From Pseudomonadota bacterium (GTDB taxonomy: Bacteria > Pseudomonadota > Alphaproteobacteria > Caulobacterales > Caulobacteraceae), in NCBI GenBank assembly GCA_023433585.1, contig JAEZCL010000141.1, forward strand, positions 1 through 25,477: a stretch of 25,477 nt of DNA, given 5' to 3'. Numbering within the stretch: position 1 is the first letter of the stretch; each line of letters begins with the position of its first letter. Shown piece by piece: positions 1-9,046 of this stretch. The notes beneath the pieces were generated by a model. It was given only the letters and a program-made list of their open reading frames with translations, did no database searches and was not told the DNA's origin. The position numbers and the translations under genes are program-made.

Positions 1-9
1 CGACCCCCG

Positions 10-37
10 GACCCCCCCCCCCCGGGGGGGGGGGGTC
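10..37. repeat. C12-G12 homopolymer palindrome
   Basis: Twelve C (12-23) are followed directly by twelve G (24-35). With the flanking GA and TC this gives a perfect 28-bp palindrome. Nothing else in the window resembles it. It lies 13 bp before the operator-like palindrome of the first toxin-antitoxin operon. It may be a real hairpin or slippage-prone tract, or a sequencing or assembly artefact near a contig edge; the sequence alone cannot decide. Confidence 0.6.
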
Positions 38-49
38 ATTGGGGGGCGC

Positions 50-73
50 TATGGGGCAGTTGACTGCCCCATA
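50..73. promoter_or_regulatory. Palindromic operator/promoter of the first toxin-antitoxin operon
   Basis: TATGGGGCAGT (50-60) and ACTGCCCCATA (63-73) are perfect inverted 11-bp arms separated by TG. The palindrome contains a good -35-like TTGACT (60-65) and a -10-like CATAAT (70-75) overlaps its right end, so a protein bound here would occlude the promoter. Which of the two boxes is used is unclear, because neither has an ideal partner at standard spacing. It lies 37 bp upstream of the antitoxin ATG, where an antitoxin or toxin-antitoxin complex normally autoregulates its operon. The role as operator is inferred from position and symmetry. Confidence 0.7.
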
Positions 74-110
74 ATGCCCATGTCATGTTCGTCGTTAGAG
101 GAGATCGGCC

Positions 111-545
111 ATGACAGCTCAAACCGAAATCCGTGACTATGTCATCTGGAGCAAGCACCTCCACGGAGACCTGAATCTGCCCGCCCGCATCGAGGCCCTG
201 GACGCGGGAGAAACCATTCGGTTGGAGATTGACGGCGTCAGGGGGGACTGGCGAAAGATGGACGACGGCAAGGACGGGCGGCCCACGCCCGGCATCCGGC
301 CTCTCGGCGCCACGCAAGCGTTCTGGCGTGATCTCTACAAGTTTCGCAGGGGTGAGGTCGTGTCGGTGAAACTGCTGTCCTCTGGGCAGAATGATCCCGC
401 GACGCGCGCCGCCGTCATCTTCCCTGCTCTGGGCAAGACCGAGGATGAGCGGCGAAGTGCGCTCGATGCCCTGTTCGCCATGGCGGGCCAGGGCTGGCGC
501 TCGGAAGGTGAAAGGCTGGATCGGGCGGAGATGCACGAGCGGTGA
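111..545 (+). CDS. Putative antitoxin of a PIN-toxin operon, unrecognised family
   Basis: This 144-residue soluble protein has a strong ribosome-binding site (AGAGGAG, 97-103) before its ATG. I do not recognise the family. It shows no AbrB, ribbon-helix-helix, Phd/YefM or Rv0623-type VapB pattern. The N-terminal 50 residues are acidic and aromatic (DYVIWSKHLHGDLNLPARIE, then ETIRLEIDGVRGDW). The middle is rich in Lys, Arg and Gly (KMDDGKDGRPTPGIRPLG). The C-terminal third is helical and charged, with no membrane segment or signal peptide. The antitoxin role is inferred from three facts: it is the first gene of the pair, its stop overlaps the start of a PIN-domain gene by 4 nt (GTGA), and a palindromic operator precedes it. 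At 144 residues it is long for a VapB-type antitoxin. It could instead be an accessory protein of unknown function. Confidence 0.75.
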   Translation: MTAQTEIRDYVIWSKHLHGDLNLPARIEALDAGETIRLEIDGVRGDWRKMDDGKDGRPTPGIRPLGATQAFWRDLYKFRRGEVVSVKLLSSGQNDPATRAAVIFPALGKTEDERRSALDALFAMAGQGWRSEGERLDRAEMHER

Positions 546-988
546 TCACCCTGGACACCAACGTCCTAGTGTATCTGATGGACGACAGCGAGCCGACGAA
601 GCAGGACATCGCCGCCGAAGTCATCGGCGCGGTCGCGGCCAGAGGCGGCCCCATCGCCCTTCAGGTCGTCGGCGAAATGCAGAACGCCGCGATCCGCAAG
701 CTGAAGATGCCGCCCTTCATCGTCGCGCAGGCCGCCCGAAATGTCCTGTCGACCTTTCCGACCATAGGATCCACTGCCGCTGATGCGGAGATCGCGCTTG
801 GTCAGATGGCGTCGGGACGGCTGAGCTACTGGGATGCGCTGCTGCTTTCCAGCATCCGCCGGGCGGGATGTTCGACCTTGTTGACCGAGGACATGCAGGA
901 CGGCTCCACGCAACTGGGGGTCAGGATCATTAACCCGTTCACGGGCGAGGGCCTGTCGCAAGCCGCAAGAGATGCCCTGAACGCCTGA
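542..988 (+). CDS. PIN-domain ribonuclease toxin (VapC-like)
   Basis: The 148-residue protein is a PIN-fold, probably Mg2+-dependent endoribonuclease of the VapC toxin type; family members cut tRNA or rRNA and stop translation. The N-terminal LDTNVLVYL supplies the first acidic residue (Asp5). Glu45 in the QVVGEMQNA helix, Asp98 in SYWDALL and Glu116-Asp117 in LLTEDMQDG fill the other acidic positions, so the active site looks intact. The start is GTG at 542, overlapping the upstream stop by 4 nt, which implies translational coupling to the preceding putative antitoxin. A C-terminal tail of about 20 residues follows the PIN core. PIN assignment is secure; the RNA target cannot be read from the sequence. 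Confidence 0.9.
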   Translation: MITLDTNVLVYLMDDSEPTKQDIAAEVIGAVAARGGPIALQVVGEMQNAAIRKLKMPPFIVAQAARNVLSTFPTIGSTAADAEIALGQMASGRLSYWDALLLSSIRRAGCSTLLTEDMQDGSTQLGVRIINPFTGEGLSQAARDALNA

Positions 989-1049
989 TCCGCGTTGCCT
1001 CAAGGGACAGCTCCGCTACAGTCCCCGGTGAAACTCGAGGGCTGAAACC

Positions 1050-2357
1050 ATGAAACGACTGCTGATGCTGGCCGCCTGCGCGGCGGCGCTCACGTCCCCC
1101 GCCTTCGCCCAGGACGCGGCGCTGGAGCGGGCGGTGGCCGAGGATTACCAGGCCAACCTGGCGGCCCTGTGGGACCATTTCCATCGCAATCCCGAACTGT
1201 CGGGCCTGGAGGTCCGGACCTCCGCCCGCATGGCGCAGGAGCTTGAGGCGCTGGGATACGAGGTGACCACCGGGGTCGGCGGCCACGGGGTGGTGGCGGT
1301 GCTGAGGAACGGCGACGGACCCACCGTCATGCTGCGCGCGGACATGGACGGCCTGCCCATCGAGGAGGACAGCGGGCTGGCCAACGCCTCGACCGCGCGA
1401 CAGGTGGACCATGACGGGACCGAGAAGCCGGTCATGCACGCCTGCGGTCACGACGTTCACATCACCGCCCTGATCGGCACGGCGCGTCAGATGATGGCGC
1501 GCCGCGACAACTGGTCCGGCACGCTGGTGCTGATCGCCCAGCCGGCGGAGGAGACCATATCCGGCGCTCGGACGATGATGCAGGACGGGCTTTACGACCG
1601 CTTCCCCAGGCCGGATTACGCCGTCGCCTTCCATGTGGCCTCGGGGCTGGAGGCCGGGCGCATCATGGTGCCCGAGGCCATCGCCTATTCCAGCTCGGAT
1701 AGCGTGGACATCACGGTCCGGGGCGTGGGGGCGCACGGCGCCTCGCCGCACATGGGCGTCGATCCAATCCTGGTGGCCAGCCAGATCGTGGTGTCGCTGC
1801 AATCGGTGGTCAGCCGGGACATCGCGCCCCTGAACCCCGGCGTCATCACCGTGGGATCGTTCCACGGGGGGATAAAGCACAACATCATCCCCAACCGGGT
1901 GGACCTGCAGCTGACCGTGCGGTCGGACGATTTCGAGGTGCGCGAACAGCTTCTGGACGGCATCGACCGGGTGGCGCGCGGCACGGCCCTGGCGCTGGGC
2001 GTGCCGGACGACCTGCTGCCCGTCGTCACGCGCTCCGAAACCCAGACCACGCCGCCGACCATCAACCACACGCCCACCGCCGCCGTCGTCCGCTCGGCCA
2101 TTGCGGCGGGCATGGGCGAAGATGTCCTGATCGAACGTCCGCGCGAAGGCATGGGCGCGGAGGATTTCTCCTATTTCATCACCCCGGACACGGGCGTGCG
2201 CGGGGTCTATTTCGCCGTGGGCGGCACGGCGACGGAAGAGCTGGAGACGGCGTCCTCGCACCATTCGCCCTTCTTCCGCATCGAGGCGGAGCCGTCGGTG
2301 CGCGCAGGCGTCACCGCCATGGTGCTGGCGGCCGAGGCCCTGTTCGCCCAGGACTGA
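1050..2357 (+). CDS. Exported M20-family metallo-amidohydrolase
   Basis: This 435-residue protein is of the M20D type (hippurate hydrolase, aminoacylase, IAA-amino acid hydrolase group), which cleaves N-acyl amino acids or similar amides with two metal ions. Residues 1-21 form a signal peptide (MKRLLMLAACAAALTSPAFA, cut before QD), placing it in the periplasm. Metal and catalytic motifs are present: RADMDGLP (about 96-103), HACGHDVHIT (130-139, with Cys132 and His134), QPAEE (164-168, with Glu168), His195 in AFHV, and SHHSPFF near the C terminus. The dimerisation lid starts near VDITVRGVGAHGASPH. GAGGG 8-12 nt upstream serves as a ribosome-binding site. It is monocistronic, with 61 bp separating it from the toxin gene, and it converges on the next gene with an 8-nt gap. 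The physiological substrate is unknown. Confidence 0.92.
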   Translation: MKRLLMLAACAAALTSPAFAQDAALERAVAEDYQANLAALWDHFHRNPELSGLEVRTSARMAQELEALGYEVTTGVGGHGVVAVLRNGDGPTVMLRADMDGLPIEEDSGLANASTARQVDHDGTEKPVMHACGHDVHITALIGTARQMMARRDNWSGTLVLIAQPAEETISGARTMMQDGLYDRFPRPDYAVAFHVASGLEAGRIMVPEAIAYSSSDSVDITVRGVGAHGASPHMGVDPILVASQIVVSLQSVVSRDIAPLNPGVITVGSFHGGIKHNIIPNRVDLQLTVRSDDFEVREQLLDGIDRVARGTALALGVPDDLLPVVTRSETQTTPPTINHTPTAAVVRSAIAAGMGEDVLIERPREGMGAEDFSYFITPDTGVRGVYFAVGGTATEELETASSHHSPFFRIEAEPSVRAGVTAMVLAAEALFAQD

Positions 2358-2365
2358 AGGCCGGT

Positions 2366-3388
2366 TCAGGGTCGTCCGTTGAGGGCGGCGATCGTGGGCG
2401 AGGCGTCCATGGCCTCGGCCTCGATCGGCGCGGCGTTCAGGCTGAGATGAGCGAAGATGGGATGGGCGCCGGACGCATCAGCCGGAAGCACCGGATGCGG
2501 ATGATTTGAACCCGAGCGGTCCGACAGGGGCAGAATCGTCAGGCTGACGCTCTGGATCACATTGCCGCCGATGACGGCGACTCGGTCTCCGGCGACCCGC
2601 ACCACGATGTCACAATGAGTGGGCGCGCCCTGACCGAGATGGCGACGGCGGTCGCCCAGGTTCCGATAGACCAGACCCCCGCGCGTGTTGCACAGCAGGT
2701 CGCCCGGAACCAGCGGTCGCTCGCCGGGGCTGTAGGCCGTATAAGCCCCCGTGCCGCGTCCGTCACGCACACGGATGGCCTGGTCGATATAGGTGCGGTG
2801 CGAGACGTCCCGGCGAAACCGCGACGGCTCGGCCAGGCCCGCCTCGCAGACCGTCCAGCTGATGAAGGCGGCCGACCACGGCTGGACCCAGTTCTGCTCC
2901 CCCTCCCCCTGTCGCCATTCCTGGTTCTGGCGCGCGATGACGGCGGCGCCGCCCGGCGTGGCGGCCCAGTAGCCCGCGATCACCCGGTCCATGGCGGGCT
3001 CCACCTCCCACAGCCCGAACTGGATCAGGGCGCGGGGATGAAATGGATGGGAACGGTGGGGATTAAGCGCATCCGGCAGGACGCCGTCCGGCACCCGGCG
3101 AGAGGACAGCACGGCGGCGTCTATGGTCTGAAAGCCCGCCGCCGCCCATTCCTGGACCGAAATGTCCACCATGCGCCTGCGGATCTGGTCCAAGGGTCGC
3201 GAGATGCAGCCCGTGTTCCTCACGACGATGGCGCCGCGCGCACCCGACACCCGGGCCATGGGCGGTGCAACGTCCAGCACGGCGCCCGACACCCGGCTGA
3301 AGCGGTCTGGCGGCGTCTGGGCCTGAACGGCGGCGGCCGCCGCCAGAACCGCCAGACCCCCGGCCAGGCCCAGGAAGGCCTTCACCAC
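2366..3388 (-). CDS. DUF2272-domain exported protein
   Basis: About 340 residues. A signal peptide or anchor (VKAFLGLAGGLAVLAAAAA, ending AQA) is followed by a domain matching the DUF2272 pattern as I remember it: QPWSAAFISWTVCEAGL, RDVSHRTYIDQAI, RPLVPGDLLC and THCDIVVRVAGDRVAVIGGN. The Cys, His and Asp in these motifs resemble an NlpC/P60 or CHAP-like papain fold, so a peptidase or amidase role is possible but is inference. The frame stays open upstream to 3568, but that extension is Arg-rich and low in complexity, so I place the start at the tandem GTG codons at 3388/3385. No clear ribosome-binding site supports this, and an in-frame GTG at 3475 is an alternative. Convergent with the M20 gene. 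Confidence 0.78.
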   Translation of the reverse strand: MVKAFLGLAGGLAVLAAAAAVQAQTPPDRFSRVSGAVLDVAPPMARVSGARGAIVVRNTGCISRPLDQIRRRMVDISVQEWAAAGFQTIDAAVLSSRRVPDGVLPDALNPHRSHPFHPRALIQFGLWEVEPAMDRVIAGYWAATPGGAAVIARQNQEWRQGEGEQNWVQPWSAAFISWTVCEAGLAEPSRFRRDVSHRTYIDQAIRVRDGRGTGAYTAYSPGERPLVPGDLLCNTRGGLVYRNLGDRRRHLGQGAPTHCDIVVRVAGDRVAVIGGNVIQSVSLTILPLSDRSGSNHPHPVLPADASGAHPIFAHLSLNAAPIEAEAMDASPTIAALNGRP

Positions 3389-3684
3389 AGGCGCCGCACG
3401 CCGCCCCGCCCGGCGCGCCTCTCGTCTACGGCCGGCGGCGCCGACCTCCTCATGGCATCCGTTGGACAAGACCACACGCCCCCTGCGCGCCCTCCGCCGA
3501 TGCCATGAACCAGGCTCGGACTGTTCTGAACCGAGATCACTGTAGGAATCGCGTCGGCGACGGCGCATCCTCCATTTGCAGGAAGCCCGCCCTGCCGTTT
3601 TGCCGTCTCATGCCTTTTTCCAGGCAACCCTTTCAGGGCGTCGTGCGTAGTCTGAGCCGAGACTTGGCCATAGGGGGAGAGCTC
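3389..3684. other. Divergent intergenic region
   Basis: These 296 bp separate the DUF2272 gene (minus) from the TspO-like gene (plus). They must hold both promoters. The minus frame is open through much of the region, but its Arg-rich translation does not look like protein. The plus-strand ribosome-binding site is GGGGGAGA (3673-3680). No confident promoter, repeat or RNA gene was seen. Confidence 0.5.
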
Positions 3685-4476
3685 ATGTCGTCCATCGTCC
3701 GTCCCACCCCCGCCCAGCAGGCGCGCCGCCTGATCGTCCTGATCGCGGCCCTGTTCGCGCCCGTCGCGGGCTATGGCCAGATGCTGCTGGGCTGGGGCCA
3801 GACGCCCGCCGAGTTCGCCGCCGACGGGGATCAGACGCTGCGGGTGGCGGGCTACGCCTTTTCGATCTGGGGCCTGATCTATGGCTGGCTGATCGCCTAT
3901 GGGGTCTGGCAGGCGCTGCCGCGCACGGGCGAGAGTGATCTGCTCAGCCGCATGGGCTGGCCCTCGGCGGCGGCGATGTTCGGCATCGGGCTGTGGGTCA
4001 TCGCCTCGGCGGCGGACTGGGAGGCGGCGACGGTGGCGCTGATCGCCCTGTCGGCCCTGGCCCTGATCGCGCCCATGCTGATGAGCACCCAGTTGATCCG
4101 CCGCACGGCGGCGCGGGATTCGGACCGCTGGCTGATCGCCTGGCCCCTGGGACTCTTGGCCGGGTGGCTGACCATTGCGACGGCGGTGAACATCCTGACC
4201 GTGCTGACCGGAAACGACGCCCTGCCGCCCGGCCTGACCCCGACCCTGTGGGCCGTCACGGCCGTGACGGTTGTGGTGGTGATCGCGCTGCTGGTCACCT
4301 GGCGGCTGCGGCTGATGGCCTATCCCCTGCCCATCGCCTGGGGTCTGCTGGGCGTGTTCGTGGCGGAGCTGGACCGGAACGCTCTTCTGGCCTTCACCGC
4401 CCTGATCGCCGCTCTGGTGGTGCTGTTCGGCGCCCTGATGATGGTTTTCCAACTCCGCCGCGACATCGCGCGCTGA
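3685..4476 (+). CDS. Multi-pass membrane protein, TspO/MBR-like
   Basis: This 263-residue integral inner-membrane protein has about seven or eight hydrophobic segments. The segment GYAFSIWGLIYGWLIAYGVW is typical of the longer bacterial tryptophan-rich sensory (TspO/MBR-related) proteins. Many Trp and Tyr residues lie at helix ends, also as in that group. Classical TspO proteins are about 160 residues and bind porphyrins or cholesterol; this longer branch has no defined ligand that I know of. I chose the ATG at 3685 because GGGGGAGAGCTC precedes it directly. The frame is open 60 codons further up, but that translation is not membrane-like. It stands alone, ending 2 nt before the convergent vapC stop. 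Membrane location is certain; the family call is moderate. Confidence 0.75.
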   Translation: MSSIVRPTPAQQARRLIVLIAALFAPVAGYGQMLLGWGQTPAEFAADGDQTLRVAGYAFSIWGLIYGWLIAYGVWQALPRTGESDLLSRMGWPSAAAMFGIGLWVIASAADWEAATVALIALSALALIAPMLMSTQLIRRTAARDSDRWLIAWPLGLLAGWLTIATAVNILTVLTGNDALPPGLTPTLWAVTAVTVVVVIALLVTWRLRLMAYPLPIAWGLLGVFVAELDRNALLAFTALIAALVVLFGALMMVFQLRRDIAR

Positions 4477-4478
4477 GA

Positions 4479-4868
4479 TCAGATCGCGGGCGTGAGATCG
4501 GTGTGCGTGAAATCCTCGCCCTTGAACAACAAGGGCATGTCCAGCGACCTGGCCAGGGCGTAGCTGAAGCAATCGCCGAAATTCAGCCGCGCCGGATGAC
4601 GGCCCTTGCCGAAGCGGATGACGGCCTCCATCGCCAGCCCCATCTGCGCCCCATCCACATCGACCACCTGCAATTCGTAATCATCCAGCAGACGCCGAAC
4701 TACCGGCGGCGCGTCAACCCGCAGGCGCCGGGAAAGAACTGTGGCGAGTTCCACGCAGGACGCCGCACTGATTCTCCTCGTTTCAGCCGAGCGTATGCGA
4801 TCATCGAACAGCGCCGCTTCCGCTTCGCCGAACGCAATGGCGGCAAGAACCGAGGTATCGACCACCAT
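4479..4868 (-). CDS. vapC: VapC-family PIN-domain toxin
   Basis: A 129-residue PIN-domain endoribonuclease toxin. The acidic centre is complete: Asp4 in MVVDTSVLA, Glu40 in SCVELATVL, Asp99 in LNFGDCFSYALA and Asp119 in LFKGEDFTHTD. The NFGDCFSYALA and KGEDFTHTD motifs are the hallmark of the VapC group that pairs with Rv0623-type VapB. Its ATG overlaps the vapB stop by 1 nt (TGATG), so translation is coupled. The pair has opposite orientation to the PIN module at 111-988 and uses an unrelated antitoxin, so the two look like independent acquisitions. The tRNA or rRNA target is unknown. Confidence 0.95.
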   Translation of the reverse strand: MVVDTSVLAAIAFGEAEAALFDDRIRSAETRRISAASCVELATVLSRRLRVDAPPVVRRLLDDYELQVVDVDGAQMGLAMEAVIRFGKGRHPARLNFGDCFSYALARSLDMPLLFKGEDFTHTDLTPAI

Positions 4869-5125
4869 CAGATCGGCTCGCCGCCTTCGCCGTACATCTC
4901 AGCCTCGATCTCCTCGCGGCTCATGCCATTATGCGGCAGACTGGCCAGCCATTCGAACAGCGCCTTTTGCTTCTCCGCCCGGTCCTCGCCTTCGTCCGAG
5001 CGGGTCAACACCGCCATTTTATCGTCCAGCGCGCGGTCGATGGCCTCGGTCACGCTGACCCCCATGCGCTCGGCCACGGCGCGGGCCTTGCGCTCGGTTT
5101 CGGCTCTCTTGATGCTGAGGCCCAT
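4868..5125 (-). CDS. vapB: VapB-family (Rv0623-like) antitoxin
   Basis: An 85-residue antitoxin of the Rv0623/PSK transcription-factor type. The N terminus (MGLSIKRAETERKARAVAER) and MGVSVTEAIDRALDD form the DNA-binding, dimerising ribbon-helix-helix-like part. The acidic C-terminal half (FEWLASLPHNGMSREEIEAE) should wrap around VapC and block its active site. I chose the ATG at 5125, preceded by CCGGAG at suitable spacing. The frame is open further upstream across the purL start but would add a false hydrophobic segment. It is first in the vapBC operon and divergent from purL; TCTAGA-type sites just upstream are candidate operator half-sites. Confidence 0.92.
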   Translation of the reverse strand: MGLSIKRAETERKARAVAERMGVSVTEAIDRALDDKMAVLTRSDEGEDRAEKQKALFEWLASLPHNGMSREEIEAEMYGEGGEPI

Positions 5126-5126
5126 G

Positions 5127-5184
5127 TCTAGAACTCCGGAATGTCTTTCTAGAATGTAGCCTATCGGCGCGCACCCCGCTAGAA
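5127..5184. promoter_or_regulatory. Repeated CTAGAA sites in the vapB-purL divergent promoter
   Basis: CTAGAA occurs at 5128, 5149 and 5179, and the first two lie inside TCTAGA palindromes (5127-5132 and 5148-5153). Spacings of 21 and 30 bp are close to two and three helical turns. On the minus strand a -10-like TACATT adjoins the middle copy. This fits an operator for the VapBC complex that might also touch the purL promoter. Function is inferred from position and periodicity only. Confidence 0.5.
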
Positions 5185-5192
5185 GCGCGCCC

Positions 5193-7390
<2,198 letters not shown>

Positions 7391-7391
<1 letters not shown>

Positions 7392-7439
7392 ACGCCGTAA
7401 GCCGCCCCTTAAGGATTAGCGGGCATCCTTAACGGCGTT
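7391..7439 (+). terminator. Nested hairpin between purL and bolA
   Basis: Outer arms AACGCCGT (7391-7398) and ACGGCGTT (7432-7439) enclose inner arms AAGGAT (7411-7416) and ATCCTT (7425-7430). The outer arm begins at the last base of the purL stop codon. No U-tract follows, so it is not a canonical intrinsic terminator. It could stabilise the purL 3' end or attenuate read-through into bolA. Confidence 0.45.
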
Positions 7440-7458
7440 ATCTGGAGGCCGCCTTACC

Positions 7459-7701
7459 ATGCCCATGCCCGTCGAGGCGCTGGAACAGCATCTGCGCGAG
7501 GCGTTTCCCGACGCCGAGATCGAGATTCAGGATCTGGCCGGGGACGGCGACCACTATCGCGCGCGCATCGTCTCGTCCGCTTTCGCCGGCCTGTCGCGGG
7601 TGAAACAGCATCAGGCCGTCTATGCGGCGCTGAAGGGCAAAATGGGCGGCGAGCTTCACGCCCTGGCGCTGGAGACCAGCGCTCCTGAAGGGAAACCCTG
7701 A
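7459..7701 (+). CDS. bolA: BolA-family protein
   Basis: An 80-residue BolA/IbaG-type protein. The family has a class-II KH-like fold and binds CGFS glutaredoxins through a shared [2Fe-2S] cluster, acting in iron-sulfur trafficking and stress responses. The core is seen in DGDHYRARIVSSAFAGLSR (29-47) and VKQHQAVYAALKGKMGGELH (48-67). His67 in ELHALAL is the conserved C-terminal histidine used for cluster binding, and His32 lies in the variable loop. A good ribosome-binding site (CTGGAGG) precedes the ATG. A glutaredoxin gene of the partner type lies one gene downstream, which strongly supports a BolA-Grx pair. Only 3 nt separate it from the next gene, so they are probably cotranscribed. Confidence 0.93.
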   Translation: MPMPVEALEQHLREAFPDAEIEIQDLAGDGDHYRARIVSSAFAGLSRVKQHQAVYAALKGKMGGELHALALETSAPEGKP

Positions 7702-7704
7702 ACC

Positions 7705-8619
7705 ATGCGTTATCGTCCTCTGGGCCGTTCCGGATCGGCCGTTTCCGCCCTGACGCTCAAGATCGGCCCCGATGCCCTGGCGGGCGGGCCGTCCCGCGCG
7801 CAGGCGCTGGTGTTCGCCGGGCTGGAATCGGGCATCAACACCTTTCACCTGACCGTCGCCGACCCGGTTCTGGCCGAAGCCGTGGGCGAGGCCCTGGCCC
7901 AGGTCGAGCGCAAGCTGGTCCAGGTCTCCATCAGCCTGGGCCGCGTCGACGCCCGCCGCGGAGGGCGCGATTTCTCGCCCGAGGCCCTGACCGGCGCCAT
8001 CGACCGCATCCTGCACGTTTCGGGTCTGGGCTGGATCGACCTGGCCATGCTGGATGAGCCGGGCGAGGACGAGATGCCTCAGACGGCGCTGAACGCCCTG
8101 AAGGCCCAGCGCGCCGCCGAGCGGGTGCGCATGCTGGGCATCGCCGGCGACGGCGCGGTGATGGACGCCTATGTCTCGACCGGCGCCTTCGACGCCATGG
8201 CGACGCCCTATCACGTCAACTCGCCCTGGCAGACCCGCAACCGCATACGGGCGGCGCTGGAACGGGACATGGCCGTGCTCGCCTATGATTATTTCCCCGC
8301 CGAACTGAACACCCCGAGGAAGGCCGAAACCCTTCATACGCCGAAAAAGGGCCTGTTCGGGCTCGGCCAGGGCGGGCGCCCCAAAAGCGACCCTCTGACG
8401 GGCGCCGGCACCTTCGCCTTCCTGCACCAGACCCATGGATGGAACGCCGAGGACATCTGTCTAGCCTTCGCCCTGAGCGACCCGTCCATCGCCTCGGTCT
8501 TGATCGACGCCGCGTCCGCCGAGCGGATCGAGACCATGGCTGCGGTGCCAGAGCGCGACCTGCCGCCCGGGTTGGCGGCGCAGATCGAGATGGCGCGGGT
8601 GCGCACCGCCGCAGCCTGA
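7705..8619 (+). CDS. Aldo/keto reductase-like protein lacking the catalytic tetrad
   Basis: This 304-residue protein has the aldo/keto reductase start (MRYRPLGRSGSAVSALTL) and barrel landmarks (LESGINT, DLAMLDEP, ERVRMLGIAG, LAFALSDPSIASVLIDAAS). The four catalytic residues are missing. The Asp-Thr-Ala-x-x-Tyr-Gly site reads NTFHLTVADP, the catalytic Lys strand reads LVQVSISLG, and the His of the xDLxxxH strand is Asp in DLAMLDEP. Members with these losses cannot perform normal NADPH-dependent carbonyl reduction, so I infer a binding or scaffold role, or a very different chemistry. It sits 3 nt after bolA and 77 nt before the glutaredoxin gene, so the context suggests iron-sulfur or redox homeostasis. 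The reading frame is intact, so it is not a broken gene. Confidence 0.85.
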   Translation: MRYRPLGRSGSAVSALTLKIGPDALAGGPSRAQALVFAGLESGINTFHLTVADPVLAEAVGEALAQVERKLVQVSISLGRVDARRGGRDFSPEALTGAIDRILHVSGLGWIDLAMLDEPGEDEMPQTALNALKAQRAAERVRMLGIAGDGAVMDAYVSTGAFDAMATPYHVNSPWQTRNRIRAALERDMAVLAYDYFPAELNTPRKAETLHTPKKGLFGLGQGGRPKSDPLTGAGTFAFLHQTHGWNAEDICLAFALSDPSIASVLIDAASAERIETMAAVPERDLPPGLAAQIEMARVRTAAA

Positions 8620-8696
8620 GCCTTCGGCGGCCCGCGCCTTGACCCGGGCCTCGCGGGACCCTAGCTGACGGGTTCCTCCCGTACAGGCGAAATCCC

Positions 8697-9044
8697 GTGA
8701 CCGACACGACCCAAGACCCCGTCCACGTCTTCATCGCCAGCACCATCGCCGAACATCCGGTGGTGCTGTTCATGAAGGGCACGCCCGACGCTCCGCGCTG
8801 CGGCTTCTCGGCTGCGGTGGTTCAGATTCTGGACCATGTCGCCGCTCCGTTCGTGGGCGTGGATGTGCTGCAGGACGACGCCCTGCGCGACGGCATCAAG
8901 ACCTTCACCGACTGGCCCACCATTCCCCAGCTCTATGTGAAGGGTGAATTCGTCGGCGGCTCGGACATCGTGCGCGAGATGTTCCAGTCCGGCGAGCTGC
9001 AACAGGCCCTGACGGAAAAGGGCGTTCCTCTGGGCGAGGGCTGA
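8697..9044 (+). CDS. grxD: Monothiol glutaredoxin (CGFS type)
   Basis: A 115-residue single-domain monothiol glutaredoxin of the Grx4/Grx5 class. It binds a glutathione-ligated [2Fe-2S] cluster and passes it on, alone or with BolA. The signature MKGTPDAPRCGFS ends in CGFS at residues 35-38. WPTIPQLYVKGEFVGGSDI supplies the cis-Pro and glutathione-binding part. The start is GTG at 8697 with a modest ribosome-binding site (ACAGG). Its closeness to bolA matches the known physical partnership. Its TGA is followed after 2 nt by the thioesterase ATG, and the GAGG ribosome-binding site of that gene lies around the stop codon, so the two are coupled. Confidence 0.95.
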   Translation: MTDTTQDPVHVFIASTIAEHPVVLFMKGTPDAPRCGFSAAVVQILDHVAAPFVGVDVLQDDALRDGIKTFTDWPTIPQLYVKGEFVGGSDIVREMFQSGELQQALTEKGVPLGEG

Positions 9045-9046
9045 GG

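Noticed and set aside
2615..3508. A 297-codon plus-strand frame across the DUF2272 gene
   Set aside because: Its translation is a low-complexity Arg/Gly/Pro string, while the minus strand has a signal peptide and a recognisable domain.
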